Shown: one piece after another, positions 23,985 through 35,679 of the stretch
How positions within the stretch are numbered: position 1 is the first letter of the stretch
Layout: each line of letters starts with the position of its first letter
From: Molossus alvarezi
Lineage: Eukaryota; Chordata; Mammalia; Chiroptera; Molossidae
NCBI GenBank assembly: GCA_037176705.1
Contig: CM073898.1
Location: 40,884,988 to 40,948,987 of the forward strand
Length of the DNA: 64,000 bases
Reading direction: 5' to 3'
Program-made: the position numbers and the translations under genes
Notes under the pieces: model-generated
The model's input: only the letters and a program-made list of their open reading frames with translations
What the model was told of the DNA's origin: nothing
Databases searched by the model: none

Positions 23985-24175
23985 TAGGAAGACCTGGTAT
24001 TCAATCTTGGCCCTATCATTCATTTCCAGTTATGTGACATTAGGTAAGACATTAAACCTCATGAGTTTTAGAAACTCAATTGGTTAAAAATAGGTATTTT
24101 GTAGAGATTTAGTGAAGGTTAAGTGATTTCTCTATAAAAGTGCTCAATGCATTGCCTCCCACATAATATGCATTT
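23985..24175 (+). mobile_element. MIR SINE fragment
   Basis: Diverged forward MIR: 'agacctggtattcaatcttgg', 'gttatgtgacattaggtaagac', 'attaaacctcatgag', 'gtgaaggttaagtgat' and 'ctcaatgcattgcctcccaca'. Confidence 0.6.
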
Positions 24176-24502
24176 AAAAGGGGGTCTTCCAAATATTTCA
24201 TTGTCCATTATATCAGCAAATTATTTTATTTGACAGAACAAGGCCAACATGTCTATATCTATTTTTTCCATTTTGGTAAAAATGTATCTGCCCACTAAAT
24301 TACAAGAAAATAAAGTTGAACAAGGAGAGCAGTTTGGTGAACTAAGTATATATCTCCTTTACTTGACATTTTACTGTCCCCTGTGATCATATTATATTGC
24401 ACCCAAATGTTTCTAAAACTTAACATGCAATGAAACTTTACTATGATGTCCAGTGTGTTTGCATGTTCAATATGTTATTCTGATCTAAGAATATTAGGAC
24501 AA

Positions 24503-26326
24503 CCCTATCGCTTCCACAAGTGACATACTGAAGGGCAGACTCAGTGAGCACCAAAGCTCACTGAAGCAAGTTCTGCTCATAGGTTCAGCTCCTGCATAGC
24601 AGCTCCTCTACTGTAGTCGCAGCCAGTCTTCACAGTTGCGTGACCTGGGGATCAATCCCTCCTAGTGATGCCAACAACAATCAAGGCTCAACTACAGTAG
24701 GACAGTGCACACAGCCCACACAGGGGTATACCTTAGGTGCCCAGCTCAGGACCCTACAGAACACCTACTACAGAAAACCACTTTACCAAGTCCAGAATAC
24801 ATAGCAGCTCTACATAGTAGATAGAAATAAATACAGGGAAGCAACCAAAATGGGGAGGCAAAGAAACAGGTCCAACTGAAAGAACAGGAGATATCACCAG
24901 AAAAAAAGAAAAACTACATAAAATGGTGGCAAGTAAACTGCCAGATACAGAGTTCAAAACAATAATTATAAGTATGCTCAAAGAATTTAGTAAGAACTTC
25001 AACAGCATGAAAAGGGACATAGAAACCATGATAAAGAACCAGCCAGAAATGAAGGGGATGCTAACTAAAATTAAGAATAATTTATAGGGGATCAACAGTA
25101 GAGTAGATGAAACCTAGAATCAAATTAGCTAGTTGGAACATAAAGAAGCAAGAAAACACCCAGTCAGAACAGAAAATAGAACTAAGAATCCAAAAACAAT
25201 GAGGATAGTGTAAGGAGCTTCTGGGACAACTTCAAGTGTTCCAACATTTGCATCATGGGGGTGACAGAAGGAGAAGAGAGACAATAAGAAGTTGAAAATC
25301 TATTTGCAAAAATAATGACAGAAAACTTTCCTAACCTGGTGAAGAAAATAGATATACAAGTCTAGGAAGCACAGAAAGACCCAAACAAGAAGAACCCAAA
25401 GACGCCCATACCAAGACACATGATAATTAAAATGAAAATGGTTAAAGACAAAGAGAGAATCTTAAAAGCAGCAAGAGGGAAGCAGTTATTAGCTATAAGG
25501 GAGCTCCTGTAAGACTGTCAGCTGATTTCTCAACAGAAATTTTGCAGGCCAGAAGGGAGTGGTAAGAAATATTCAAAGTGATGAAGAGCCAATACCTACA
25601 ACTAAGATTACTCTACCCAGCAAAGCTATCATTTAGAATCTAAAGACAGATAAAGAGTTTCCCAGACAGGAAAAACCTAAAGGATTTTATCACTACCAAA
25701 CCAGTATTACATGAAATGTTAAAGAAGTAGAAAAAAGGATAAAAAATATGAACAATAAAATGGCAATAAATACATATGTATCAACAATTGGAGTCTTAAA
25801 ACCAAAATAAGCAAGCAGAACAGAAACAGACTCATAGATATATTTTGATGGTTGCCATATGGGAGAGGGGTTGAGGGGATGAGTGAAAAAGGTGAAGGAA
25901 TTCAGAAATACAAATTGGTTGTTACAAAATAGTTATGGGGATATACTGTACTGCATAGGAAATATAGTCAATAATATTCTGATAACTGTGTATGGTGTCA
26001 GATGGATACAGCTTTATCAGGATGATCACTTAGAACAGTGGTTCTCAATCTTCCTGATGCTGCAACCCTTTAATACAGTTCCTCATGTTATCGTGACCCC
26101 CAACCATAAAATTATTTTCATTGCTACTTCATAGCTGTAATTTTGCTACTATTATGTCTTAGGTGACCCCTGTGAAAGGGTGGGTTGACCCCCAAAGGGG
26201 TCGTGACCCACAGGTTGAGAACAGCTGATTTAGAAAGTTATATAATATTTAATTACTTGGGTATACACCTGAAACTAATATAATATTGTATGTCAACAGT
26301 AATTAAAAAATAAAATATTATAAAAA
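24503..26326 (+). mobile_element. HAL1 (half-LINE-1), old copy with TSD
   Basis: A 16-bp TSD with two transitions (aagaatattaggacaa / aagaatatcaggataa) at 24487-24502 and 26327-26342 delimits the element. Inside are a 5' non-coding part (24530-24830), decayed L1-type ORF1 text (about 24840-25750, for example 'aactttcctaacctggtgaag' and 'attactctacccagcaaagct'), and no reverse-transcriptase ORF. The sequence passes from the ORF1 end straight to a 3' tail ending 'cacctgaaactaatataatattgtatgtcaac' then A-rich. ORF1 without ORF2 is the HAL1 layout; an internally deleted L1 is the alternative. The ORF1 is full of stops and makes no protein. A SPIN transposon sits in the tail. Confidence 0.85.
26036..26227 (+). 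mobile_element. SPIN (Space Invaders) non-autonomous hAT
   Basis: A 192-bp element with hAT ends: 'cagtggttctcaatc' at the left and its inverted partner 'gttgagaacagctg' at the right. Its interior matches the SPIN/URR1 family by eye ('cctttaatacagttcctcatg', 'cgacc/ccaaccataaaattatttt', 'gacccctgtgaaagggtggg', 'cccccaaaggggtcgtgaccc'). The 8-bp TSD (acttagaa 26028-26035; atttagaa 26228-26235) has the expected hAT length and fits an nTYTARAn preference. SPIN is known to have entered several tetrapod lineages, including bats, by horizontal transfer. It lies in the tail of the HAL1, so it is younger than that insertion. Confidence 0.92.
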
Positions 26327-26386
26327 AAGAATATCAGGATAAGGTATAATTACAAGTTATACATACTTTTTAAATTTTGTGATACT

Positions 26387-26580
26387 ACCCAGCTGGTATG
26401 GCTCAGTGGATTGAGCATTGTCTCATGGACTGAGAGGTCCCAGTTTGATTTCTAGTTGGGCTGTATCCTCAGTAGGGGATGTGCCAATTAATGTCTCTCT
26501 CTCACATCAATGTTTTTATATCTCTCTTCCTTCCTCTCTATCTCTAAAAAAAAAAAAAAAAAATCAATAATAAAAAAATA
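26387..26580 (+). mobile_element. Ves-type SINE (form ending in atcaataa)
   Basis: Diverged copy with head 'acccagctggtatggctcagtgg', CT-rich middle and A-rich tail with 'aaatcaataat'. Exact 11-bp TSD (tttgtgatact) at 26376-26386 and 26581-26591. Confidence 0.9.
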
Positions 26581-27099
26581 TTTGTGATACTTTTTTTCAT
26601 GCCAAATTATAAAGTCATTTTTATGTGATCTTGCCTTTAGTAACACCCAGTATGCAAATCCTTGTTATTTTCTCTTCTTACATATTTTTTTCTTAAAATA
26701 TTGTTTCTACAACATATTTTAGTTTAAAGATGAAAATACCTTTTAATGGTGCCTAATAATACTTCTATGTGAATATGTAATAAAGAATTAGTTGAATGAG
26801 TCATGTTAAAATGTAGCCACAAAAAGAATTATTGGTTTGCCTATATAAACACCAACAAAAACAGTTAATGTCAATTTACTTTTCTCAGTCTTAAACACAA
26901 AATTGTAAATATTTTAGATCAATTTAATACATTAAAGAGGAAACATTCCAACTTTTAAAAGTCCATTCTATTGAGTATTCACGTTTTAAAAATTCAAAAA
27001 TATTTGCTTCTGAAATGAGCATCCCAGTTCATTAGCCATATTAAATACATATGTGCAGTGAAATACACATATACTACTAGTTAAACATATATGTATTAA

Positions 27100-27260
27100 A
27101 CATGAGGTTCTGAGGTCAGAGAGCCCAGATCTCAACATTTACTATTTGGCTTAAGTTCCTCATCTGAAAAAAATAGAAATAATCTCATAAAATTGCAACA
27201 AAAATTGTATAAAGTGCTTTAGCCCTGGACATAGAACATAATAAGTCTTCAGTTAATGTT
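27100..27260 (+). mobile_element. MIR SINE fragment
   Basis: Weak forward MIR: 'gaggtcagagagcccagat', 'ttaagttcctcatctgaaa', 'aatagaaataatctcataaaattg', 'aaagtgctttagccctggacatagaa'. Confidence 0.5.
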
Positions 27261-28380
27261 AGCTCTACTAATAGTAATAATAATAGGACTCTATCCAAAT
27301 TTTTTTCTAGCCTATAAAATTTAAAAACAATTTAAACTTCATCAGGAACCTATACCTGGCCCAAAATATTACATTATACTTAATTATAAGTGACCTCTGC
27401 TTTGAGTCTTTTATAAATATATGTTTCTTACTTGGTTTCAGCCTGGTACCTTATTTCCTTAGGTAAAACTGGTTCTTCATCCAAATGTCTGAGAAGATGC
27501 CAAATGACTCAGATAAAACTTCTCATTTAAGTTCATTTTAATTACTGCAACAATAACAGATGTATATATGTTCATTAATAAAAGTATAATTTGTAGTTGT
27601 ATCCCTCTGAAAGTTAAGCCCGAAAATTGTAGATTATATTAAGACACAAAAAGAAACACTGCTCTCTAAGTCAGATGCTCTATTATTTAAATGTCATCCC
27701 TTATGAATTTCATAAATAGCAAACCCAGAAACAGAGTAACCATTTTAAAAAGTCTGGAGGGGATTCCATAACAACATTTAAATGCATTACTACTCAAACA
27801 ATCTGATTGGATTATAAAATATTTAAAACTGCAGCTGTAGTTGTAGTGTTTACTGTTGATTATTTTTATTTCAAGAGCTTCATACACAATAAAGGTACAA
27901 GTTTACAGAAGTATTTATATTGCACTGACAAATAATTGCACTATAAAATGAACTGTACATAATATATATTTAAATAAAAAGGGCAAAATTGGAAATAGCA
28001 CAATAGAATCATAGTTCTTTAGAAGTTCTGTCTCCTAATAAGAATAGTCAGTGCAGAACCAAAAAGACCAAATACATGTTCTAGTTAAAATGATATTAAC
28101 CAAGTAAAATACATTAAAGTGAATTCTGGTTACTATGAATCTTTACAGTGGCTCACCACACATGATTCTACAGAAACAGAAAAACACTTTGCAAATATGA
28201 AAGCATTTATAACCTAACAACTATCAAGTAATTATTCTATTATTTGGTTTCTGAAGATTAGGCCCAGGATTACTTAAAGTGAATTTGGCTTCAAGGTGGC
28301 AAGTTTCATCAGCATATACTATTATTATATATTTAAAGAAACCCAGTGAATAAATGTAAAAATACAAAAGAGACAAGAAA
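27261..28380. other. Unique AT-rich DNA
   Basis: No gene or confident dispersed repeat was recognised. The composition is strongly AT-rich. Confidence 0.35.
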
Positions 28381-28462
28381 TATCTATCTATATATATATA
28401 TAGATATATAGATATATATAGATATATATATATATAGATATATATAGATAGATAGATATATG
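28381..28462. repeat. (TA)n/(GATA)n microsatellite
   Basis: Interleaved tata, gata and tatc units, partly self-complementary. A long frame on the minus strand is a translation of this repeat (YIYIYI pattern) and not a gene. Confidence 0.9.
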
Positions 28463-28959
28463 TGCTCAGTAAGATGGTAAAATTCTGTGGAAAAAAGAAT
28501 GCAGCTAAAAAGATTTTCACCATACCCAACTTTATTTCCTTTCCAAGAGAGAAAATAGGACAGTGATAGGCAAATATCCTGATGAACAAAAGTACATGCC
28601 AGTTTCTGATGGAAACTTTCCCAAAGAGTCATTTGTGATAAGCTCTCCTGGTCATAGGAGGCTAAAACTGCCTTGATGACTCATACCACTAACAAGATGA
28701 CCCATTACATAAGGAAACACCTCCACTGCAAGGTTTCAATCTTAAGATCAACCCCCAAAGAACCATAATCCTGTGAGCACCTGATTTTAACTCCAGATTA
28801 CCCTCTCTATACAATCTGACTATTCACTGTAGCAAGCCAGCCCCCTTAGCCCAATGCTGATAGTAATAATAATACTAATAAAGCACTTTTTGCATTTATA
28901 ATATTATTTAATAGTTACAGTAAAAAAGAAAGAAAGAAAGAAAAACCTCTGTTGTCACT

Positions 28960-29060
28960 CTTCCTATTTGACAAATAAGAAGGGAACTGACTCTTGGCTA
29001 ATTAAGTCTTGTGCCCAAGGTGGCACAGCTCATATATGAGGAAGCTTGGACCACGTGTTT
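28960..29060 (-). mobile_element. MIR SINE fragment, reverse
   Basis: 'ttgacaaataagaagggaactga' and 'cttgtgcccaaggtggcacagctc' match the reversed MIR core (atgaggaaactgagg..cttgcccaaggtcacacagct). Confidence 0.55.
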
Positions 29061-29168
29061 TACAGAATCTGGGTATGATACAGCTGTTTGCCAAAGTGAA
29101 GAGTGACTCTCTGTCTCTGAATTTGAACACATGAATTTGAACAGATGCATGTTCAAATCCTAGCTCTG

Positions 29169-29395
29169 GCCTGGCCAGTGTGGCTCAGTGGTTAAGCGTC
29201 AACCCATGTACCAGGAGGTCGCCATTCGATTCCCAGTCAGGGCACATGCCCAAGTTGTGGGCCAAATCCCCAGTTGGGGGCATGCAGGAGGCAGCCAATT
29301 CATGTTCTTTCTCATCGATGTTTCTCTCTCTCTCCCTCTCCCTTCCTCTCTCTCTAAAAATCAATAAAAAAAAAAAAAAAAAAAAGGAGTGAAAA
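29169..29395 (+). mobile_element. Ves-type SINE nested in MIR (atcaataaa form)
   Basis: Head 'gcctggccagtgtggctcagtgg', middle 'cagggcacatgcccaag', CT run, 'aaaaatcaataaa' and poly-A. Exact 14-bp TSD (aaatcctagctctg) at 29155-29168 and 29396-29409. Confidence 0.94.
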
Positions 29396-29444
29396 AAATC
29401 CTAGCTCTGACACTCGGGAAAGTCAATGTAAATTTTCCGAGCCT

Positions 29445-29672
29445 TGCCCTGGCTAGTTAGCACATCGGCCCACGGACCAGAGAGTCCCAGGTTCAGTTCC
29501 CACTAAGGGCACGTACCTCAGTTGTAGTTTGTTCCCAGCTCTGGTTGGGGTTGTGTGGGTGGCAACCACTCGATGTGTCTCTCTCACATTGATGTTTCTC
29601 TCTCTTCCCCCCTCACTCCCTCCCACTCTATCTGAAGATAAATGCAAAAATGTCCTTGAGTGAGGATAAAAA
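29445..29672 (+). mobile_element. Ves-type SINE nested in MIR (young form, internal deletion)
   Basis: Head 'tgccctggctagttagcacatcgg' lacks about 15 bases of the usual 'tttggctcagcggttagagc', a small deletion in the A-box region. The rest is standard ('aagggcacgtacctcagttg', 'tgtccttgagtgaggat'). The flanks 'attttccgagcct' and 'aatttctgagcct' form the TSD. Confidence 0.88.
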
Positions 29673-29800
29673 AAAAATTTCTGAGCCTCTCGTTTTTTCA
29701 TTTGTAAAATAAGGATTAAAGTAGTACCTATTTCATAAGGCTGGTGTAAGAATCAAATGAACTAATGTATGTAAAGTATTGTTTTAGGAAGCTAAGTAAA

Positions 29801-30175
29801 TGAGAAGGTGAAACAAGCATAGGCAACGTTGGTTTTCAAATATAGACTCTCTGGAGCACATTCAACTAACTAGTTCACAAATCTTTACGTCCTAATTAGG
29901 GATATGACTATTATCTACTAACGTTAAGTCAGGTTCATTTATGTCTTAATGTTGATTAATAATGCAGCTACCTAGACAGATGAGATAAAGAAAATACCAA
30001 CAATATGGGAAAGAATTAGTTGAAATAAAAGAAACAATGTGTAGAGAAAAGAGAAAGGCAAAGAGATGTTAGTACAGGTTCCACTTCCTCTTTCATTTGA
30101 TCAGCTTCCACTTTGTTGTCTTCAGTTCTTCCTTTTCTACTTTCATAATGACTATTTGTAGTGTAAATGGAAGTA
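29801..30175. other. Unique AT-rich DNA
   Basis: Nothing was recognised in this stretch. Confidence 0.35.
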
Positions 30176-30335
30176 ACTTAGGCTGTGAATTCAGATGACC
30201 CAAGTTGAAGACCAGTTATTCATAGGGTAGTCTCAATTATAGTCAATGAGCTTTAATATATTTGTCTGCAAAACAAAGATAATAACACCTGCCTATGTGC
30301 ATTATCATGCATGTGAGAACAGTTTCTTAAATATG
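30176..30335 (+). mobile_element. MIR SINE fragment
   Basis: Weak forward MIR: 'ggctgtgaattcagatgaccc', 'agtcaatgagctttaatat', 'ctgcaaaacaaagataataacacctgcc' and 'gcatgtgagaacagt'. Confidence 0.5.
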
Positions 30336-31568
30336 TATATATGTGTGTGCATTTGATTATCTAAAACTGGTCATTCTAATTGCATTCTGTGGGCTTTTAG
30401 CTGGATTTCTGCCTTGTACCTATTCATACTGAAGTTTTCAGAATCCTTGAACATTTAGTTTTGGATAATGATATCTAGATGTTTCAAACTACTCTAGGTT
30501 GGCATACTAATTTTCTTCACGTTGTCTTGGAAAAATGGAATTTTGTTACAGCTTTACTTTAATGTCTAGGAAAAGAAATGGTTTTGAATGTTTTGGAGGT
30601 ACAAGCACACCCTTTATGTTTTATACGCAGTCCTAAGTTATAGAGATCTTGCATATGATAAACAACATTTCTCTGTAAGTAGTGAGTCTATCTCATGAGT
30701 CACACATGAATAGTAATCAGACCTTGCAGTTGCCCTGTATATTCATGATCCAGAAAATATAAGTAGACAAATATAATTTGGTAAGATTGGTAATTTCAGA
30801 GGTGAATATAGACTATAAGCTCTATTAAGTGAAGTTGAAAATAAGACCACCAGATTCCAACTACCCAGAAGTAATTAATTCCAGCATGTGAAACTTAATT
30901 AAGGAAAAACAAAATACATCGCAAATTGTCTAAAAGTAAAGCCACCAACTGATGACACAGGACTATTTAAATATATTAAAGAAATGGTGCAGTATGTTAA
31001 GCATGCAATTCCGCCAAAATTCTCCCAGCTTTATTTTGTCTTCCTTTCCATATCCTTGGCTCTCAAAAATTCGTTCTCAGTTCTTTGGCAAAAGAGACTG
31101 GAAGAGACCAGAAGGAGGAGAGGGGGAGTGGACAGCTCATGCTAATGCCACTGTTGATTTCATATTTTTGTTAAAAAATCCTACTTTGTGCATATAAAAT
31201 ATAGTTCACGTCTTATCCTGAGAGTTACCCTGACATATGGCTCAATTGGAAACATCAGGGTTTTTAGTTCTTTTTTAAATGGCTTGCCTCTTTTCCAGAC
31301 TTTCTTCAGATGTATTGTCAATACCACTTTTAGAGTCTATCACCCATGTATTGGTAAAATTCTTTTCATTTCCTGGCAAAGAAGGTCTTGACCATGATGG
31401 CAGGCAAATAGTGAAGAGGGGGAGTCTGGAGTAACTATGAAGCATCCATAAGCAGCTTCTCCAAGCATGCAATTCCGCCAAAGCATGCAATTCCGCATGC
31501 TTCTTTTCCAGGTATGATCAATCTCATGTTCTTGGACTCTTTTGTAATGTAAAGGAGGTGTTCTTTAA
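30336..31568. other. Unique DNA carrying a thrice-used 18-bp word
   Basis: No gene was recognised. The word aagcatgcaattccgcca occurs at 30999-31016 and again at 31463-31480, followed at once by a 16-base copy (31481-31496). The last copy runs into 'atgctt', creating a perfect inverted repeat aagcatgc..gcatgctt (31481-31502). Confidence 0.6.
31463..31502. repeat. Short tandem copy plus 8-bp inverted repeat
   Basis: Two adjacent copies of an 18-bp word, the second ending in an inverted repeat with 8-bp arms (aagcatgc / gcatgctt) and a 6-base spacer. The same word stands alone 460 bp upstream. It matches no repeat family I recognise. Confidence 0.8.
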
Positions 31569-31577
31569 ACTAGAGAA

Positions 31578-31812
31578 GCCCTGGCCAGTTTGGCTCAGCG
31601 GTTAGGGCGTCGGCCTGCGGTCCAGAGAGATCCGGGTTCGGTTCGCTGGGGGCATGTATCTCGATTGCGGTTTGTCCCCTGCCGTGGTTGGTCGTGTGGG
31701 TGGCGGCCACTCTATGTGTCCCTTTCGCGTCGATGTCTCTCTCTCTCCCTCCCACTCTGTCTGAACAAAAAATGAAAAAATGTCCTCGGGTGAGGATAAA
31801 ACAAAAAAAATA
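31578..31812 (+). mobile_element. Ves-type SINE (young form)
   Basis: Head 'gccctggccagtttggctcag' and CpG-rich middle; a few bases are missing in the 'cccgctaagggc' segment (reads 'ttcgctgggggc') and the CT run is shortened. Ends 'gtcctcgggtgaggat' plus A-rich tail. TSD 'actagagaa' at 31569-31577 and 31814-31822. Confidence 0.92.
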
Positions 31813-31822
31813 GACTAGAGAA

Positions 31823-34134
31823 AAAACTCTTTTCTACTTTTTTCTCTTCTGTTGAGTTAAATAATCCAAAGGCATCTCTTGAACTCTATAATCACGCTCT
31901 AAAACCAAATGCTAATTGAGGTTCCGTGAGTTCAATCCAATCCCGACTCTTCCTGGTAAAACACAATGCCAAGTAACTTACCTGCAAGAACATTCATATA
32001 TACCTGTAGTTTTTCAAAATCATCGTTGGGTTGGTATGGTAACGACAGGACTAAATAGCCAATTCCTTAAAGTTGAATGTGGGCTACATGAAATAACGCC
32101 TTGCTATATTACCCATCTTGGATGAAGTTTTTGGTTTCAAAAGTTTAAAAATACTTACCTAATTTCATTTGTTGTGACTGGTCTGCATTAGTCTGCAAGA
32201 GATACTGGCTAGAGCCAATTGAATGCATAGAATTATTGGATAATGGAAAATCCTTCATAAAGAGAGGAAGGAAGATAGCCTAAAAGTTATGTATCAGATA
32301 ACAAAGTTTTAAATATGGAATAAATGTTAAAGATAAAAGAAAACTGGAAGAAGCTAAGTAGTTTGTTCTTTAAATTATTTTTCCTAAATTGGTGTAAAAT
32401 AATAGAAATATTATTCTTTGTTGGCAGTGCTAAAAAAAGGTTTCAAGGATACTTTGTAACAGTGACTTTCAACTTCTAGCTGGCTGTAATTTCTGAGGCC
32501 TGAGGCAATTGTCATTCACTCTTTCAAATTGGAGAATATGGTAATAGTTTTAAGTGTATACCCTACTTCAGTTCAATATGTATATTCTAAATCTAAATAT
32601 CATTTGTAAACAATATACATAGAACTTCATGTTATAAAGGAATTACACATTATAAGAATTTATTCACAATTAGAAACGTGGAAATGTCTACATCCAGACA
32701 TTTTGAAGGACTGTGCAAGGTTATATTTTTTCTTAGCAAACTCTTCATCTATTTTTCATTTTTCTTACCTGGCAGGCAGCTAGGGGCTACAGAGTCAAAT
32801 AATGAAGTTGTCTTTCATTTGGATATAGTTTATTAATGGCAAAACACTAATCCATTAATCAACTTAAAATAAATCAGTAAAATTTTAAAAAATCGGTATC
32901 TCCGTTAGTGAGAGAGATGACATGCCTCTTAAAAAGGATGCATTATCTCCATGGGTTTCTCAGCTGAAGTTAAAAATCTAAAAATGATTTCATTCATTTC
33001 TCATTAATATGCAAAAATATTCAAATTAGATAGTAATTAACCATCTACTCAGTAGAAAACCTTTTCATGTTAATTTATGATAAACTCAGTTGCTGCTTTG
33101 ATTGAGATTGATTTTTGGTGCTGAGATCTATCCTGAATACAAAAAAGCACCTGAAAAAATATTTTTAAACACCTAACTTATTGCTCAGCTAATTACATAG
33201 TAGCCATGTTTACGGACTGTTCCAAAGAGAGGCTTGTGGTACCAAGACAAGCGCTGAAGAAGCTGTACACACATTCTTCCTTGTGTTTCTTGTACTTCTC
33301 ATCCTGAAGCAGTGTCTTTGGATGCCTCAATTTAGCTGATTCACATCATTTGGGGGTTTACCATTGTTTAATTCAGCCATCATACACTCTACATGAGCCT
33401 GCCTGGATAATACAGAATTTCAATAAGTAAAGAGCTACAGATATTTTTACATATTCTTAGGATCAGTTGATTTCTCAGGATACTTTACTCCATGGATTCA
33501 GTATGATTTGTAAACAGACTTCAGTTTTACTTTCTGCAGATGAAAAACTGACCTCAGTACTAGATGATGAAAAGGTGATTATCAGGCCAATAGAAGTCAT
33601 TTTCATTCTCAACATATCCGTGACCATAGAGTATGCACCTGAATCTAAACACTGAAGAGGGCTATTCAAACATTGCTCCCTGGGAGTAATAAAACCATAG
33701 GGACACAGTTAGTGACCTTCTGTTAGGACTTTTTAAAAGTATACAAAGGAAAACACCTACTACTTTCAGTACCTATTTGGTTGCAGAGATCAGCTATGGG
33801 TGAGAATTCCTGTGGTAACAGATGAAAAGGAAAATCGAACTCCGGCTGGGTATTGATGGCTGCCTCAACCATCCATTTAAAACCACATTACTGTGAGATC
33901 ACAATAGTACACATTACCTTTTGGCAAGCTTTTACCTTAGGTTTATATTTACATGCAATAAAATTTCTGACATTATTTCATTAGCTCCTCTGCCAAGTAT
34001 GCTGGGCAGATATTATACTCATTTTGTAGATAAATAACATGAGGCCAGAGCAGCTTCGCTGTCGACAAGTTAATTATTCACTTAGATGAGAAGGGACTAG
34101 AATTGGTGTTCTTTCTACCTTATTTTTTCAGCTA
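31823..34134. other. Unique DNA, possibly with conserved elements
   Basis: No gene or dispersed repeat was recognised. The block about 32880-33070 has little repeat character and several homeodomain-type taat words (ctcattaatatgcaaa, agtaattaacc); it could be a conserved non-coding element, but only alignment can show this. Confidence 0.3.
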
Positions 34135-34315
34135 CCTAGTGTTTTTCAAAATGTCTCCCAAATTACATCATCAGCCTCACCAGGGGTTTCTTTGAGATGC
34201 CAATTGCCAGACCCATCTAAGCTGGCTGTAGAAAAGGACCTAGGTATTTCCATTTTTAAACTAGCTTCTCAGGCTTCAAAAGATTTTAAATGCACTGCCT
34301 ATAACTCTGCCTCAC
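34135..34315. mobile_element. hAT (MER20/MER5-like) relic
   Basis: 'agtgtttttcaaaatgtctccc..catcagcctcaccagggg' at the left and 'tttttaaactagcttctcagg..aaatgcac' at the right fit a worn non-autonomous hAT-Charlie element. The ends are not exact. Confidence 0.45.
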
Positions 34316-34839
34316 TAAACAGTTGATCTCCCACCCCAGCGAAGTGTCCATTATACCTTCATGGAATGGGGCAAGTCGAAGAGTAATACCCTTACATAGA
34401 TCCTCCTGGGGATTTTCTGACATGGTGACATATAGAGTAACCAGTAAAATATCCTGAAAACATCGTTCTGGATCTTTCTAGCAATGTCTGATAAGGGTAA
34501 TTATAGAATGATGAGCATAAGCCTAAACAAAAGGGAGAGAAAACTGCATTCAAAAAAGTAACTCCTTAAGAATTTTTGAAAGATACCTTGGCAAAACTGA
34601 GTGGTGAAATGATTGAAATGTGAAGCATTCTGCTAGCTGCCATAGGGTACGGTAAGTTCCCACTATAGATAATATTCATGCACATGCTGTCTGATAGGAT
34701 TCTAAAACAACAGAACTAGCCATAAGCTACGAGTTGCCATGATTTATGTTTTATAATAGCCCCTCCTTTCCATTTCCTGGTCAGCGTTCTGGATGATTGT
34801 TCCATTTAGCACACATTCTCTACTTTGTTTCTTTTGCTT

Positions 34840-35040
34840 CAAGTCTATTTTACATTTTCCTGTACTGAACTGCGTTTGCCATCTGCTGATCCAATTACTT
34901 ATACAATCCAAATCCTTCTGAGTCTGATTGTTTTGTTCCTCATTATTTGCTCAGCCTCCAGTTTTAGTATCCTCTGTAAACTCTAAAATCTTGTTTTCAA
35001 TACCTCATCTGAATTACTTATATACAATGCAACCCAATTA
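34840..35040 (+). mobile_element. Possible CR1/L3 LINE fragment
   Basis: 'tttgccatctgctgatccaattac', 'caatccaaatccttctgagt' and 'tcctctgtaaactctaaaatctt' resemble a known old CR1/L3 LINE stretch. Diverged; I am not sure of the assignment. Confidence 0.35.
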
Positions 35041-35679
35041 GCTCAAACTTTAGAAACCCAAGGCTACTTGTGTCTTAGGGGATTTAGACGAGTTGAGTGG
35101 ATTTGGACCCCAAGGAAGGCCTCACAATTCACTCATCGTAGGACAGCTGATCCATGAGGAATTGAGCCATCCTCTTTAAATGAGAAGGAATCAAAAGGAA
35201 GGAAAGTTACAGATTCTAAACTAATACTATATGTAATAACATCATCATTGTCATCATTTTTATTTTTGTTACCAATCACTATTATCTCATCAAATGTTGA
35301 TTAAAGTTCCCATTGTAAGATTATGTCTATTAAAACAATAGATCTACACTGAAACTAGATTGAGGCTATGCCAAGGGGCCAAAATAAAAGCTTTAACTCT
35401 CCAGTTTATTCCTCATTTACATCTGTTTGGGTAAAAAATATTTTTTCAACCAGGTCTATCATTTATATTTGATATCGCAGCATAGTTTCTTTTGAACCTT
35501 AGACAGGCTGATTTGACCAACATTGTACCTACCAAATAATAGTACGTTTAGGAGCAGTAAATGGCTCAAACATGTTCACATGTTTAGTTTTCTTTACAAA
35601 ATTCCTACTGAGCCACTCAATTAGTAAGCAGTAGAGAACTCCATGCTTCAGTTGTGTGCAAAACTAAATAATTCACCTT

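Larger units (their letters stand above)
29120..29800 (+). mobile_element. MIR SINE split by two Ves SINEs
   Basis: MIR text runs 'gttcaaatcctagctctg' (to 29168), resumes 'acactcgggaaagtcaatg' (29410 on) and resumes again 'ctcgttttttcatttgtaaaataagg..ggctggtgtaagaatcaaatga' (29690 on). The two gaps are Ves SINEs flanked by TSDs, so two separate bat SINE insertions hit one MIR. Confidence 0.82.

Noticed and set aside
24754..25095. Minus-strand 113-codon hydrophobic frame
   Set aside because: The same effect opposite the old HAL1 ORF1.
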